Shown here piece after piece: positions 9,277 through 18,085 of a stretch of DNA of 64,000 bases (the first letter of the stretch is position 1; each line of letters starts with the position of its first letter). The stretch comes from Microbulbifer marinus (GTDB lineage Bacteria; Pseudomonadota; Gammaproteobacteria; Pseudomonadales; Cellvibrionaceae). A program made the translations under genes and the position numbers. The stretch spans positions 101,345 to 165,344 of the forward strand of contig NZ_FNQO01000005.1 in NCBI RefSeq assembly GCF_900107725.1, written 5' to 3'. The notes beneath the pieces are model-generated. The model had not been told where the DNA came from, did no database searches, and saw nothing but the letters and a program-made list of their open reading frames with translations.

Positions 9277-10323
9277 ATGACTCAGCTGATAAGAACCGCT
9301 TCATTAACGGGGTTTTATGAATTGGTTACTCGGCTCAACGGAAATCCGGAAGCCTTGCTCAGCCGCTTCAATATAGAGACGGACAAGGTAAAACATCTCG
9401 AACGCGTACTGCCAATAGGTACTGCCATCGAGCTGATCGAGGAGGCGTCCCGGCAGCTGGATTGCCCGGACTTCGGCCTGCGCATGGCGCAATATCAAGG
9501 CCTGATGGTATTCGGCCCGGTGGCCGCTATTGCGCTGAACACACCTACGGTAGAGTGCGCCCTGCGCGCGACCATCAACACCCTGCATTATTTCACTCAG
9601 GGCCTGCGCACGGGGCTGGACTATGACAGCGCAAGCAATAATAGCCGACTTTGGTTTGAGCCGACCGAAGGACTACCGGCATTACGTCAATATCAGGAAC
9701 TGATGCTCGGCGTCGCGCATATGACCCTGAAAATGCTCTATGGCGAGGACTTTCGCCCCCAGGCCATTCTGCTGAAAGCCGACAGCGCGCTGCACGATAA
9801 ATACCAGGATTTTTTTGGCGCGCCAGTATATTTCTCTCAGGACTGCGATGCCCTCGTCCTGAGCGCACAGCACCTGGAACAAAAAATTTCGCACAACGAT
9901 CCACAACTGCTGGAATTCCTGAACCAATATATCCGCGAAGCAGTAGCCGACGAGCCAACGGAATTAAGGCACCAGGTGGAAATGCTGATACATCGACTGA
10001 TGCCGATCCAGCGCTGCAGCCTGCAGGAGATCGCCAACCAACTGGGACTGCACAAGCGAACGCTGCAGCGCCGACTCAGCCAGAGTGAAGTCATTTTCGA
10101 AGATTTGCTCGACAGCATTCGCCGCAAGCGCACGGCAAGCTACCTGTCTGAGCCGAACATACCAATGACACAGATCGCGGCGCTGCTCGGTTACCGGGAG
10201 CAGAGTTCCTTCAACCGCGCCTGCCGCCGCTGGTTTGGCGCTACCCCCCTGCAGGTGCGCCGGCGACTGCTGGGAACAGCTACCGCTGAATATCGGTCCG
10301 TGCCTGAAACCGAACCCAGCTGA
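9277..10323 (+). CDS. AraC-family transcriptional regulator (Arabinose_bd/OruR-like N-terminus)
   Basis: A 348-residue DNA-binding regulator. The N-terminal two thirds match the Arabinose_bd-type sensor domain seen in OruR/ArgR-like AraC regulators (for example PNAQYQGLMVFGPV-like segment AQYQGLMVFGPVAA near residue 80). The C-terminal about 95 residues hold two helix-turn-helix motifs: LQEIANQLGLHKRTLQRRL and, in the second, IPMTQIAALLGYREQSSFNR followed by FGATPLQVRR. The start ATG 9277 follows AGGA closely; a TTG at 9259 in the same frame is possible. Regulators of this branch usually control a nearby metabolic gene, but here the neighbours are gaps and a cobalamin gene on the other strand, so its target is unknown. 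Confidence 0.92.
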   Translation: MTQLIRTASLTGFYELVTRLNGNPEALLSRFNIETDKVKHLERVLPIGTAIELIEEASRQLDCPDFGLRMAQYQGLMVFGPVAAIALNTPTVECALRATINTLHYFTQGLRTGLDYDSASNNSRLWFEPTEGLPALRQYQELMLGVAHMTLKMLYGEDFRPQAILLKADSALHDKYQDFFGAPVYFSQDCDALVLSAQHLEQKISHNDPQLLEFLNQYIREAVADEPTELRHQVEMLIHRLMPIQRCSLQEIANQLGLHKRTLQRRLSQSEVIFEDLLDSIRRKRTASYLSEPNIPMTQIAALLGYREQSSFNRACRRWFGATPLQVRRRLLGTATAEYRSVPETEPS

Positions 10324-10352
10324 AAAAGATCCGCCGCTCCCGGCCTTGTGCT

Positions 10353-10381
10353 AACCCGGCAATTGTCGACATTGCCGGGTT
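10353..10381. terminator. Bidirectional hairpin between convergent araC-type gene and btuR
   Basis: AACCCGGCAAT (10353-10363) and ATTGCCGGGTT (10371-10381) form a perfect 11-bp inverted repeat around TGTCGAC, midway between two convergent genes. A shared transcription terminator is the simplest reading. Confidence 0.7.
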
Positions 10382-10405
10382 AACTCCGCATGGGACTTTA
10401 GCTGC

Positions 10406-11026
10406 CTACCACTCGATTCCCCTGCGCGCGGCAATACCGTCACTGAAAGCGTGTTTAAGCGCGCGCATTTCACTGACGGTATCGGCGATATCTTTCAGGT
10501 ATTGCTTGGCGCCGCGACCGGTAATCACGACGGTCTGCTGAGGCGGCCTGTTTTGTATCGCCCGCACCACCTCCCCTTTGTCCAGCCAGTGGTAATTCAG
10601 CGCATAGGTGAGTTCATCGAGAACGACGAGATAGATATTCTCGTCCTGTAGCGCCGCCAGCGCCTTACCCCACAGTGCACGCGCGGCGGCTTTGTCGGCC
10701 TCGAAGTCCTGGGTTTCCCAGGTAAAGTCGGTGCCCATTTCATACCACTGCAGCGGGTATTTATCCTGCGGCAGTTGCGTGAGCAGCTTCTTCTCCCCGC
10801 ACTCCCATACGCCCTTGATAAATTGCGTCACCACAACGTCGTAGCCGTAGCCCAATGCGCGGGTAACAGTGCCGATGGCAGCGGTGGTCTTGCCTTTGCC
10901 ATCGCCGGTGTAGATGATGACGATGCCGCGCTCTTCCAGCGCCTTAGCCACACCGGCGTCGACAATTTCCTTGCGGGCCTGCATGCGCTTCTTGTGGCGA
11001 TTGGCTTTGTCTTCGGGTGTGCTCAT
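10406..11026 (-). CDS. btuR: Cob(I)yrinic acid a,c-diamide adenosyltransferase (ATP:corrinoid adenosyltransferase)
   Basis: A 206-residue cytoplasmic CobA/BtuR/CobO-type enzyme, which moves the adenosyl group of ATP onto reduced corrinoid to make coenzyme B12. The P-loop GDGKGKTT sits at residues 41-48, preceded by IVIIYT; the family motifs VTQFIKG and VVLDELTYALNY follow, as does VVITGRGA near the C-terminus. Length and motif order are normal. It lies 110 nt downstream of btuB on the same strand and is probably co-transcribed with it, so it would share the cobalamin riboswitch. Together with btuB and btuFCD this suggests uptake and activation of external corrinoids rather than full synthesis; no cob biosynthesis genes are in the window. 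Confidence 0.95.
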   Translation of the reverse strand: MSTPEDKANRHKKRMQARKEIVDAGVAKALEERGIVIIYTGDGKGKTTAAIGTVTRALGYGYDVVVTQFIKGVWECGEKKLLTQLPQDKYPLQWYEMGTDFTWETQDFEADKAAARALWGKALAALQDENIYLVVLDELTYALNYHWLDKGEVVRAIQNRPPQQTVVITGRGAKQYLKDIADTVSEMRALKHAFSDGIAARRGIEW

Positions 11027-11136
11027 GGAACAGGGATTATTTGGTAGAAGGTGAAGCTATTGTAGGGTAGAGAGTGCGGAGAATGCATGGAGCGGCCGGC
11101 AATAATACCGCACCGCTCGCACGCAGCGACAGTCCT

Positions 11137-12963
11137 TTACAAGGTCAACTGCAGACCTGCATAGACCGCCGCACCGGTAGTATTGAAACCGGCCACTTCG
11201 CGATAGTCTTCATCGAGTACGTTTTCGCCGCGCAGGGTCAGTCGCATCTTTTGTGTCAGGCTGAAGGTGGCATTCAGGTCCAGCTTGCCGTAAGCATCCA
11301 GCATCGCGCCACTGACATCCCGACGGTCTTCCACCTGCTGCCAGTTGCCGTTCAGCGTAAGCCGGTCTCCGAACAGGTGGTAACTGACGCCGAGATTATA
11401 GACCCGTTGCGGTACCTGCAAACGCTGCTCGCCGGCGGTATCAACGGCATCGAGCCAGGTTCCGTTAAGGTACCAGTCGAAACTGTCGTCTAGCTGGCCG
11501 GCCAGGGACAATTCAATGCCTTCGGACTGGCTTTCGCCGTCATCCTGACCGTAGGCACCCCAGGTACCCAGTGAAAAGTCATAGAAAATGGCATCGGTGA
11601 TTTCCTGGTCGAAATATACCAGCTCCAGTTGCAATAGCTCGGCCAGCTGGTATTCCAGGCCCAGTTCGTAACCGCGGCTGGTCTCCGGCCCCACTGCCTC
11701 GACACCTTCAGCCAGATTCAGACTGATTTCGTAGGGACTCGGAGCGCGGTAGCCGGTGCCAAAGCTCGCCCGATATTTCAGCTGCTGTTGTTCACCCAGC
11801 AATACCGGGTAAGCGACGGACGCACGCCAACTGTTGTGATGCTCGGTTTCCAGGCTGTCGCGGCGGTAGCCCAGCGTGTAGAACAGTTTGTCGGCCAGGT
11901 CGCCGCGCCACTCGGCGAACAGGCCCAGACTGTCGATATCCTGCTCGCTGTAAACGCTGCTGAATTCCTGCCGCTCATACTCGGTACCCCACAGCAATTG
12001 GCCATCGGCCAGAGCGCTGCTGCCGATATAGTTCAACTCGGCGACAGCGCCGTCCACGGCAAAGCTGCTCTGCCCCGCGGCGATGCTGTCGCGCTCTATC
12101 TGCTGACGCGCCACGGCGAGCTCATGAGTGGCGGGATCCTGTCGGTAATTGCCGACGAGACGGTAGCTGGTCTGGGCAAACTGATCTTCGCAGGCGTTGG
12201 TCGGCATAAAACTGGCGTCATAGCAGCCGTCATATCCGGACTCCGCATCCGTGTGACGTAACTGCCCTTCGACGGAGAAGTTTTCGCTGAACTGATAGCC
12301 GAGGCGCGCGCTGCCGGAAAGGTTGTTATAGCCGTCGCGCTCGCCGCTGCTATCGCTCTCGCGGCTGTTGAAACCGTCACTGGAGAAATCAGACAGAGTC
12401 AGACCGTAGTCCCAGCTTTCACGGCTGCCGCCCAGGCTGGCGCTGGCTTTGCGGGTGCCGTAGCGCCCGGCCTCCACCCCCAGCTGTGCCCGCAGCGGTT
12501 CACTCGCCTTCTTGCTGATAATATTGATCACCCCGCCGGCTCCGGCGCCGTACATCATGCCCTGCGGGCCGCGCAGCACCTCGATGCGTTCGATATCCAC
12601 CGCCTGCAGGTGCTGGAACTGAGCGCCGACCTGCGGCGCTGCCGGATCGGCGATATTGACACCGTCCAACAGCACCAGCGTGCGGAAATTACTTTCCCCG
12701 CGCAGATACACGGAGCTGACCTTGCCGGCGCCGCCGTTGTTACTGACGGAGACTCCCGGCAGCGTGCGGATCACATCCAGCAGGCTGCTGTAGCCAAGGC
12801 GCTCGATATCCGCGGCTGTCAGAACAGAAACGGAAACGCCGACTTCTTTTTTCGGCACTTCCACACGGCTGGCGGTGACCGTTATCTGTTCCAACTCGTC
12901 GGCGACAGACAACAGCGGTTGACCGGCGGCGAGAACGGCCGCGGCGATAAGAGTTTTTTTCAT
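11137..12963 (-). CDS. btuB: TonB-dependent vitamin B12 receptor
   Basis: A 608-residue outer-membrane cobalamin transporter. The start chosen is ATG 12963, because it opens a proper signal peptide (MKKTLIAAAVLAAGQPLLSV) and has GGGGAA just upstream; the 26 codons before it read into the riboswitch leader and are not likely translated. The TonB box ELEQITVTASR follows the cleavage site, then the plug (SLLDVIRTLPGVSV, LVLLDGVNIADP, VLRGPQGMMYGAGAGGVINI) and the barrel. Assignment as BtuB rather than another receptor rests on length, plug similarity and, most strongly, the cobalamin riboswitch upstream and btuR and btuDCF around it. Confidence 0.93.
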   Translation of the reverse strand: MKKTLIAAAVLAAGQPLLSVADELEQITVTASRVEVPKKEVGVSVSVLTAADIERLGYSSLLDVIRTLPGVSVSNNGGAGKVSSVYLRGESNFRTLVLLDGVNIADPAAPQVGAQFQHLQAVDIERIEVLRGPQGMMYGAGAGGVINIISKKASEPLRAQLGVEAGRYGTRKASASLGGSRESWDYGLTLSDFSSDGFNSRESDSSGERDGYNNLSGSARLGYQFSENFSVEGQLRHTDAESGYDGCYDASFMPTNACEDQFAQTSYRLVGNYRQDPATHELAVARQQIERDSIAAGQSSFAVDGAVAELNYIGSSALADGQLLWGTEYERQEFSSVYSEQDIDSLGLFAEWRGDLADKLFYTLGYRRDSLETEHHNSWRASVAYPVLLGEQQQLKYRASFGTGYRAPSPYEISLNLAEGVEAVGPETSRGYELGLEYQLAELLQLELVYFDQEITDAIFYDFSLGTWGAYGQDDGESQSEGIELSLAGQLDDSFDWYLNGTWLDAVDTAGEQRLQVPQRVYNLGVSYHLFGDRLTLNGNWQQVEDRRDVSGAMLDAYGKLDLNATFSLTQKMRLTLRGENVLDEDYREVAGFNTTGAAVYAGLQLTL

Positions 12964-13084
12964 GGTGGTTCCCCAATCTCGAAAGTGTTCGCGGATTGAG
13001 GGAGGGTGAGTGCAATCGGTGCGCGACAAATGGCAGGGCACACAGACCAGACAAAGCCCTCCGCTTTATCCTCCGGCCGAGACA

Positions 13085-13262
13085 TACCGCCGCAGCAAAG
13101 ACTGGGGGCAGCATGTCCGGGCTATCACCGAGGGCCGGTATCGGGCTTACCGCGTTTGCGGTTTACCGTTGCGGGGGCAGCGCCGGACTCTGTGATGAAA
13201 CACATCACCGGACTTCCCGTTTACCCCAGCCAAGCGCATGCGCACTGCTGGGCACCCAGGGC
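13085..13262 (-). promoter_or_regulatory. Cobalamin riboswitch upstream of btuB
   Basis: On the minus strand the leader contains, in order, ACGGGAAGTCCGGTG (complement of about 13210-13224), a small stem with TGATG...CATCA arms (about 13193-13207), the highly conserved CTGCCCCCGCAACGGT core (about 13165-13182), then the stem ACCGC-AAAC-GCGGT and the B12-box-like AGCCCGATACCGGCC (about 13136-13150). This order is that of the adenosyl/methylcobalamin riboswitch class. It sits between the end of btuD and the start of btuB, so cobalamin should repress btuB (and btuR behind it). Boundaries are approximate because the peripheral stems were not folded. Confidence 0.93.
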
Positions 13263-13305
13263 GGCGGCAAGTATACCAGTGTGCGGAGAGAAATCAGTAG
13301 GGACG

Positions 13306-14079
13306 TTAGAGCAAGTCGAGCGGCACGAAATCGGCGACGCCGTCGCGCCAGCGGAATTCGCAGCTGACGCCGTAGACGTCGCCGACCAACGCCGGCGTGA
13401 AGACATCTTCCGGCGTGCCCTGGGCGCGCAGATGCCCATCATGCAGCAGCAGGATCCGGTCGCAGTAGCGCGCGGCCAGAGAGAGATCGTGCAGGGCCAG
13501 CACCACCGTCTTGCCCGCATCCGCCTGGCGGCGGAAATTCTGCATCAGCTGCAGCTGGTGGCGGATATCCAGCGCCGCGGTGGGTTCGTCGGCAATCAGC
13601 AGCGGCGCTTCGCCGACCAGCAGCCGCGCCAGCTGTACCCGGCGCAGCTCGCCGCCGGACAACTGTGTCACCGGCCGGTGCGCAAACTGCTGCGCATCCA
13701 CCAACTGTAATGCAGCGGCGACGCGCCGCTCGCGGTCTGCCGGCCTGCCCCACGGCAGCAGCCCCAGCGCGACCAGGTCCGCGCTGCTCAGGCTCCAGGC
13801 CGGCGTCTCGGACTGGGGCAAGTAGGCGCTGCGACGCGCGCGCTCGGCCGCGGAGATCTGTTCGACGGCTTCGCCGTTCAGTTCGATATGCCCGACAGTC
13901 GGCGCCAGCACGCCGGCGAGACACTGCAGCAGGCTGCTCTTGCCAGCGCCGTTCGGTCCCACCACGGCGGTCAGTTCGAACGGCTTGAAGCTACAGCTGA
14001 TGTCCGTCAGTACGCGATGGTGTCGGCGCTCGAGCGCCAGCTTCAGGCACGAAGCTTCGAGATGCTTTTCTACAGTCAC
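13306..14079 (-). CDS. btuD: Cobalamin ABC transporter ATP-binding protein
   Basis: A 257-residue ATPase of the FecCD/BtuCD importer class. It starts at GTG 14079, whose GTGA overlaps the TGA stop of btuC by four bases, so the two are translationally coupled; the longer open frame upstream is a shadow of btuC. Walker A is GPNGAGKSS, the signature is LSGGELRRVQLARLL, Walker B is PLLIADEPTAAL, and the H-loop is VVLALHDLSLAARY. It energises cobalamin transport across the inner membrane. B12 specificity is inferred from the neighbours (btuB, btuR, riboswitch); ATPases for ferric siderophores look alike. Confidence 0.9.
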   Translation of the reverse strand: MTVEKHLEASCLKLALERRHHRVLTDISCSFKPFELTAVVGPNGAGKSSLLQCLAGVLAPTVGHIELNGEAVEQISAAERARRSAYLPQSETPAWSLSSADLVALGLLPWGRPADRERRVAAALQLVDAQQFAHRPVTQLSGGELRRVQLARLLVGEAPLLIADEPTAALDIRHQLQLMQNFRRQADAGKTVVLALHDLSLAARYCDRILLLHDGHLRAQGTPEDVFTPALVGDVYGVSCEFRWRDGVADFVPLDLL

Positions 14080-15107
14080 AGCTGTTGCCCCCTGCGCGCA
14101 CTGACGATCAGCCAGAAAAAGAACGGCGCGCCGATAAAGGCGGTCACCGCCCCTATTCTCAGTTCCTGGGCGCCGACAAAGTTGATCACCAGGATATCCG
14201 CCAGCAGCAACAGCAGCGCACCAGCAAGCGCACTGCTCCACAACAAGCGGCCGGGGTCCTGTTTCACCAGCGGGCGCATCAGGTGCGGCACGACGAGACC
14301 GACAAAGCCGATAGTGCCGGCCACCGCCACCGCCGCGCCCACGGCGCTGGCAATGCCCAGCAACACCATCAACGGATAGCGGCGGCCGCGAAAGCCGAGG
14401 GACGCGGCACTGTCTTCGCCGAGAGACAGCGCGCGCAGATAATTTCTCGCGCAGTAAAGCAACACCCCACCGAACAGGATGAACGGCACCGCCAGCAGCA
14501 ATTGATCCCAGCCGCGGTTGGCCAGCGAGCCCAGCAGCCAGAAGACGATTTCCTGCATCGCAAACATACTCGGCGCGTAGTTCAGGGCCAGCGCCATCAG
14601 TGCGGACAGAAACGCATTGATCGCCACGCCCGCCAGTACCAGCCGGCTGGCACTGGCGCCGCGCCCGGCCAGCATCCACACACAGGCGACCGCACAGAAG
14701 GCACCGAATATGGCCAGTGCCGGCAACAGCCAGCCAGACAGCCACGCCAGGCCGTAATACAGCAGCAGGATCGCGGCGAGCGCCGCACCGCTGGATACAC
14801 CGAGCAGCGCCGGCTCCGCCAGCGGATTGCGCAGCATGCCCTGCATGGCGGCACCGCCCATACCCAGCGCCGCGCCCACCAGGATTGCCAGCAGCGCCCG
14901 CGGCAGGCGCAGCTGCCACAGAATCACTGCATCGCTGCTGTCGCTGTGCCAGCCCTGGCTCAGTGCCGCGCCCAGATCCACCGGCACGGGGCCACTGACC
15001 AGCGCGGCGATCAATGCCAGCGGCAGCGCCGCGAACAACATGGCGAGAACAAATTTACCGGGCTTCAACAAAGGATTTTCTCTTGTCCGTGAGCTGCTGT
15101 AATACAT
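14076..15107 (-). CDS. btuC: Cobalamin ABC transporter permease (FecCD family)
   Basis: A 343-residue polytopic inner-membrane permease of the FecCD/BtuC family, about ten hydrophobic segments. Family motifs include RLPRALLAILVGAALGMGGA, MQGMLRNPLAEPALLGVSSG and the coupling segment GFVGLVVPHLMR. The annotated start, ATG 15107, overlaps the end of the binding-protein gene by 53 nt; a TTG at 15068 in the same frame would shorten the overlap to 14 nt. Neither start has a decisive ribosome binding site. Works with BtuD (overlapping by four bases) and BtuF. Confidence 0.9.
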   Translation of the reverse strand: MYYSSSRTRENPLLKPGKFVLAMLFAALPLALIAALVSGPVPVDLGAALSQGWHSDSSDAVILWQLRLPRALLAILVGAALGMGGAAMQGMLRNPLAEPALLGVSSGAALAAILLLYYGLAWLSGWLLPALAIFGAFCAVACVWMLAGRGASASRLVLAGVAINAFLSALMALALNYAPSMFAMQEIVFWLLGSLANRGWDQLLLAVPFILFGGVLLYCARNYLRALSLGEDSAASLGFRGRRYPLMVLLGIASAVGAAVAVAGTIGFVGLVVPHLMRPLVKQDPGRLLWSSALAGALLLLLADILVINFVGAQELRIGAVTAFIGAPFFFWLIVSARRGQQL

Positions 15108-15876
15108 CCGCCGCTACCAGCGCCGGGCAGAAGCCCAACTCCGCCGGCAGCGTGTAGGTGCGACCGCTGTCGATATAATTTTTCAATGCCGGGTGGCGCG
15201 CGGCCAGGTGCGCCACGGCGAAATCTTTTTCACCGCCGTAAAAAACCAGCAGGTCCGGCTGCGCGGCGATCACCTCTTCGAGACTGACCCGTCCGAGCTG
15301 CTTTACCCCCTGCTTCGCAGCCAGATTGCGAAAACCCGCGCGCTCCAGCAACTGGTGTTCGAGCATGCCGTCGCCGTAGGTAATGTTGTTCGCAGACAGT
15401 ATCAGCGCCGAGGCCTGTGCCGGCGGCATCGGCGCGGCGAGCAGCTTGTCCAGTTGCTGCTTCTGTTTTTGCAGAGGCTGCAACTGGCCCAGCGTATTTT
15501 CCAGTGCGCCCAGCTGGTCGCGCAGCTGTTCAAGGCTGTAGGCATCGGGAATGGCTACGACATTCAGGCCGAGATCGCGCAGCCGCCGCGCCGCGCGCTG
15601 GGCACCAAACTGGCCGACGAGTATCAGGTCCGGCTGCAGGCGCAACAGTTCCTCGGCCCGACCGCGGTTCAAATGCACCTGTTCCGGCAGCGGCGCCGAG
15701 CGGTAGTGTTCGTTGGCGGAGAGCCAGGTAACCGAAGCGATTTTCTCCGGCGCGACCCAGTTCAGCAGAATCTGATCCAGGCACAGGTTCAGCGAGGCGA
15801 TGCGCTCGTAGGCCGCCGCCGGCAGCGGCAGCAGGAGCAGGCTTAACAGAAACAGCTTTTTCACCGACACAGACAT
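15055..15876 (-). CDS. btuF: Cobalamin/metal-chelate ABC transporter periplasmic binding protein
   Basis: A helical-backbone (BtuF/FhuD type) substrate-binding protein of about 273 residues. The start is taken at ATG 15876, followed by a signal peptide (VKKLFLLSLLLLPLPAAA|YERIASLNLC); a GTG at 15864 is equally able to start it. Family features are RIASLNLCLDQILL, LQPDLILVGQFG, the central long helix (LRDQLGALENTLGQLQPLQK) and the C-terminal PDLLVFYGGEKD. It binds corrinoid in the periplasm and delivers it to BtuCD. The gene begins 38 nt after the radA stop on the same strand, so it may be read through from radA; no second riboswitch precedes it. Confidence 0.87.
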   Translation of the reverse strand: MSVSVKKLFLLSLLLLPLPAAAYERIASLNLCLDQILLNWVAPEKIASVTWLSANEHYRSAPLPEQVHLNRGRAEELLRLQPDLILVGQFGAQRAARRLRDLGLNVVAIPDAYSLEQLRDQLGALENTLGQLQPLQKQKQQLDKLLAAPMPPAQASALILSANNITYGDGMLEHQLLERAGFRNLAAKQGVKQLGRVSLEEVIAAQPDLLVFYGGEKDFAVAHLAARHPALKNYIDSGRTYTLPAELGFCPALVAADVLQQLTDKRKSFVEAR

Positions 15877-15914
15877 CCCTGCAATCTGTCGGGCCGCAGC
15901 CCGACACTCCTCCA

Positions 15915-17315
15915 TCAAGACATATCGATCGCCGCCAGCGCCTCGGCCAGCGTCTTGACCGGGCGCATCTCCATACCGTCGATATCGTTTTTCAGGCGGT
16001 TGGCGGCCGGCACTATCGCCTTGCGAAAACCGTGTTTGGCGGCCTCGCGCAATCGCTCCTGCCCGGATGGCACCGGGCGGATTTCGCCGGCGAGCCCCAC
16101 TTCGCCGAACACGACCAGGTCGCGGGGCAGCGGGCGGTTGCGGAAACTCGACACCACCGCCAACAGCAGGGTCAGGTCGGCGCTGGTCTCCATCACCTTG
16201 ACCCCGCCGACCACGTTGATGAATACATCCTGGTCGCCGACCAGCACACCGCCGTGGCGATGCAATACCGCCAGCAGCATGTTCAGGCGGTTCTGGTCCA
16301 GGCCGACCGCCACCCGGCGCGGATTGCCGAGACTGCTGTCGTCCACCAGCGCCTGCAGCTCCACCAGCAGCGGGCGCGTGCCCTCCCACACCGAGGTCAC
16401 CACCGAACCCGCGGCCACCTCCTCGGCCCGCTGCAGGAAGATCGCCGACGGATTGGAGACTTCCTTCAGGCCCTGCTCGGTCATCGCGAACACCCCCAGC
16501 TCATTCACCGCGCCGAAGCGGTTCTTATGCGCGCGCAGGGTGCGGAAGCGGGAATCGTGGGTGCCCTCGAGCAGGATGGAGCAGTCGATGATGTGCTCCA
16601 GTACCTTGGGGCCGGCGAGGCTGCCGTCCTTGGTCACGTGGCCGACCAGAATCAGTGCCGTGCCGGTCTGCTTGGCGAAGCGGGTCAGGTAGGCGGCGCT
16701 CTCGCGCACCTGCGCCACGGAGCCGGGCGCCGACTGCACGTCACCCATATGCATCACCTGGATGGAATCCACCACCATCACCCGCGGCTTGACCTCCTTG
16801 GCCACCTGGCAGATACGCTCCACATCGGTTTCGCTGAGCATCTGCAGGTCGTCTGCCGGCAGGCCCAGACGCCTGGCGCGCATGGCGACCTGCTGCAGGG
16901 ATTCCTCGCCGGTGATATAGAGCGCGGGCATGTTCTTGGACAGGTGGCACAGGGTCTGCAGCAGCACCGTCGACTTGCCGGCGCCCGGGTGACCACCGAT
17001 CAGCACCACCGAACCCGGCACCAGGCCGCCGCCGAGCACGCGGTCCAGTTCGGAGGCCGAGGTCGGGATACGCGGCAGTTCGCTGAGATCTATCTCCGAA
17101 AGCTTCTGTACCTTTCCATGGCCGGCAGCGGCGGCACCGGCATAGCCGCTCTGGGCATCGGTAAAGTTGGCCGCACGACTGTCGCGGTGCTCGGGGCCGA
17201 GGCGCACTTCGCTGAGACTGTTCCAGGTACCACAGGCACTGCACTGGCCGGCCCACTTCGAGTAGTCGGCGCCGCACTCGTTACATACATAAGCGGTTTT
17301 GCGTTTCGTGGCCAA
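15915..17315 (-). CDS. radA: DNA repair protein RadA (Sms), branch-migration helicase
   Basis: A 466-residue RecA-like repair protein. The start chosen is TTG 17315 rather than a more distal in-frame start (17357), because GGGG sits seven bases before it and the resulting N-terminus ATKRKTAYVCNECGADYSKW is that of RadA. Domains in order: C4 zinc finger (Cys11, 14, 25, 28), ATPase with Walker A GHPGAGKST (about 108-116), the RadA-specific KNRFG motif, and a C-terminal Lon-protease-like domain (VNVVGGVKVMETSADLTLLL...). It promotes branch migration of recombination intermediates in the cytoplasm. Its position directly before btuFCD is unusual and looks like chance adjacency. Confidence 0.95.
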   Translation of the reverse strand: MATKRKTAYVCNECGADYSKWAGQCSACGTWNSLSEVRLGPEHRDSRAANFTDAQSGYAGAAAAGHGKVQKLSEIDLSELPRIPTSASELDRVLGGGLVPGSVVLIGGHPGAGKSTVLLQTLCHLSKNMPALYITGEESLQQVAMRARRLGLPADDLQMLSETDVERICQVAKEVKPRVMVVDSIQVMHMGDVQSAPGSVAQVRESAAYLTRFAKQTGTALILVGHVTKDGSLAGPKVLEHIIDCSILLEGTHDSRFRTLRAHKNRFGAVNELGVFAMTEQGLKEVSNPSAIFLQRAEEVAAGSVVTSVWEGTRPLLVELQALVDDSSLGNPRRVAVGLDQNRLNMLLAVLHRHGGVLVGDQDVFINVVGGVKVMETSADLTLLLAVVSSFRNRPLPRDLVVFGEVGLAGEIRPVPSGQERLREAAKHGFRKAIVPAANRLKNDIDGMEMRPVKTLAEALAAIDMS

Positions 17316-17440
17316 AGCCGATCCCCTGTCATCAACCCGCTGAAAAAACTGCCGCACAGTTTACCCCGTATCGGGGCCGGCCGCCCAAATCCCGGCTCAG
17401 CTTCAGCGCGCAGGCCCCCATATCGACGCCCGGCGCGCGA

Positions 17441-17454
17441 TTGATCCAGATCAA
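17441..17454 (+). promoter_or_regulatory. FNR/Anr/Dnr box upstream of pseudoazurin
   Basis: TTGATCCAGATCAA is a perfect match to the consensus TTGAT-N4-ATCAA. A -10-like hexamer TAACAT lies at 17477-17482, exactly where a class II FNR promoter (box centred near -41.5) would put it, giving a start near 17489 and a leader of about 73 nt. This predicts induction of the blue-copper gene when oxygen is low or when nitrogen oxides are present. Confidence 0.85.
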
Positions 17455-17561
17455 TAGGCGGCCCGTTGTGCGCGACTAACATCGCCACGTGCTGAACCGG
17501 TTGGATAGGCCGGTCACAGGCACTAACCAGTAGATAATTCACCACAAAGAAGGACGCAGTC

Positions 17562-18005
17562 ATGCCTTTCCAACTTCTCCGCCACGCCATTCTGGCGCTC
17601 GCACTGGGCGCCACCCCTGCCCTGGCAGCCGACCACGAAGTGCAGATGCTCAATCAGGGCGCGGATGGAATGATGGTCTTCGAACCGGCCTTTCTCGCCG
17701 TGCAGCCCGGCGATACCGTGACCTTCGTGCCCACCGATGTCGCCCACAACAGCAGCTCCGTCCTGTCTCCGCAAGACGGCGCCACATGGAAAGGCACTAT
17801 GGGACAGAAGGTGTCCGTCACACTGGAGAAGGAAGGGGTCTACCTCTATCAATGTGATCCCCATCTGGCCCTGGGCATGGTGGGCATCATTCAGGTCGGC
17901 AAGGCGGTGAATCTGGAAGCGGCGCAGCAGCAGGCGCAGACCATCAGCGGCCAGATTGCGATGAACAAGGAGCGGCTCAGCCAGTACCTGGACAAAGTAC
18001 AGTAA
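17562..18005 (+). CDS. Pseudoazurin (type 1 blue copper electron carrier)
   Basis: A 147-residue periplasmic cupredoxin. Signal peptide residues 1-22 (LALALGATPALA|AD). Type 1 copper ligands are His62 (DVAHNSSS), Cys98, His101 and Met106 in YQCDPHLALGM, the pattern of pseudoazurin, including the GMVGIIQVG that follows. Pseudoazurins donate electrons to copper nitrite reductase and other anaerobic reductases; no such reductase is in the window. AGGA precedes the ATG. The FNR box upstream fits an anaerobic/denitrification role. The gene is next to the copper region and may profit from the same copper supply, but it is separately promoted. Confidence 0.94.
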   Translation: MPFQLLRHAILALALGATPALAADHEVQMLNQGADGMMVFEPAFLAVQPGDTVTFVPTDVAHNSSSVLSPQDGATWKGTMGQKVSVTLEKEGVYLYQCDPHLALGMVGIIQVGKAVNLEAAQQQAQTISGQIAMNKERLSQYLDKVQ

Positions 18006-18085
18006 TAGGGTCAACCCGGCGCGGATCTGATGCGCGATGAGGACTACTCAATGCCAACAGAAACGCGCCGCCATACGAAAATTAC

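Noticed and set aside
13306..14919. A 537-codon frame suggesting a fused permease-ATPase
   Set aside because: Only the last 257 codons are real (BtuD); the rest is an out-of-frame shadow of btuC, and a GTGA overlap marks the true start at 14079.
15055..16389. A 444-codon frame suggesting a long N-terminal extension of the binding protein
   Set aside because: The extension is a shadow of radA in another frame; the signal peptide begins at 15876.
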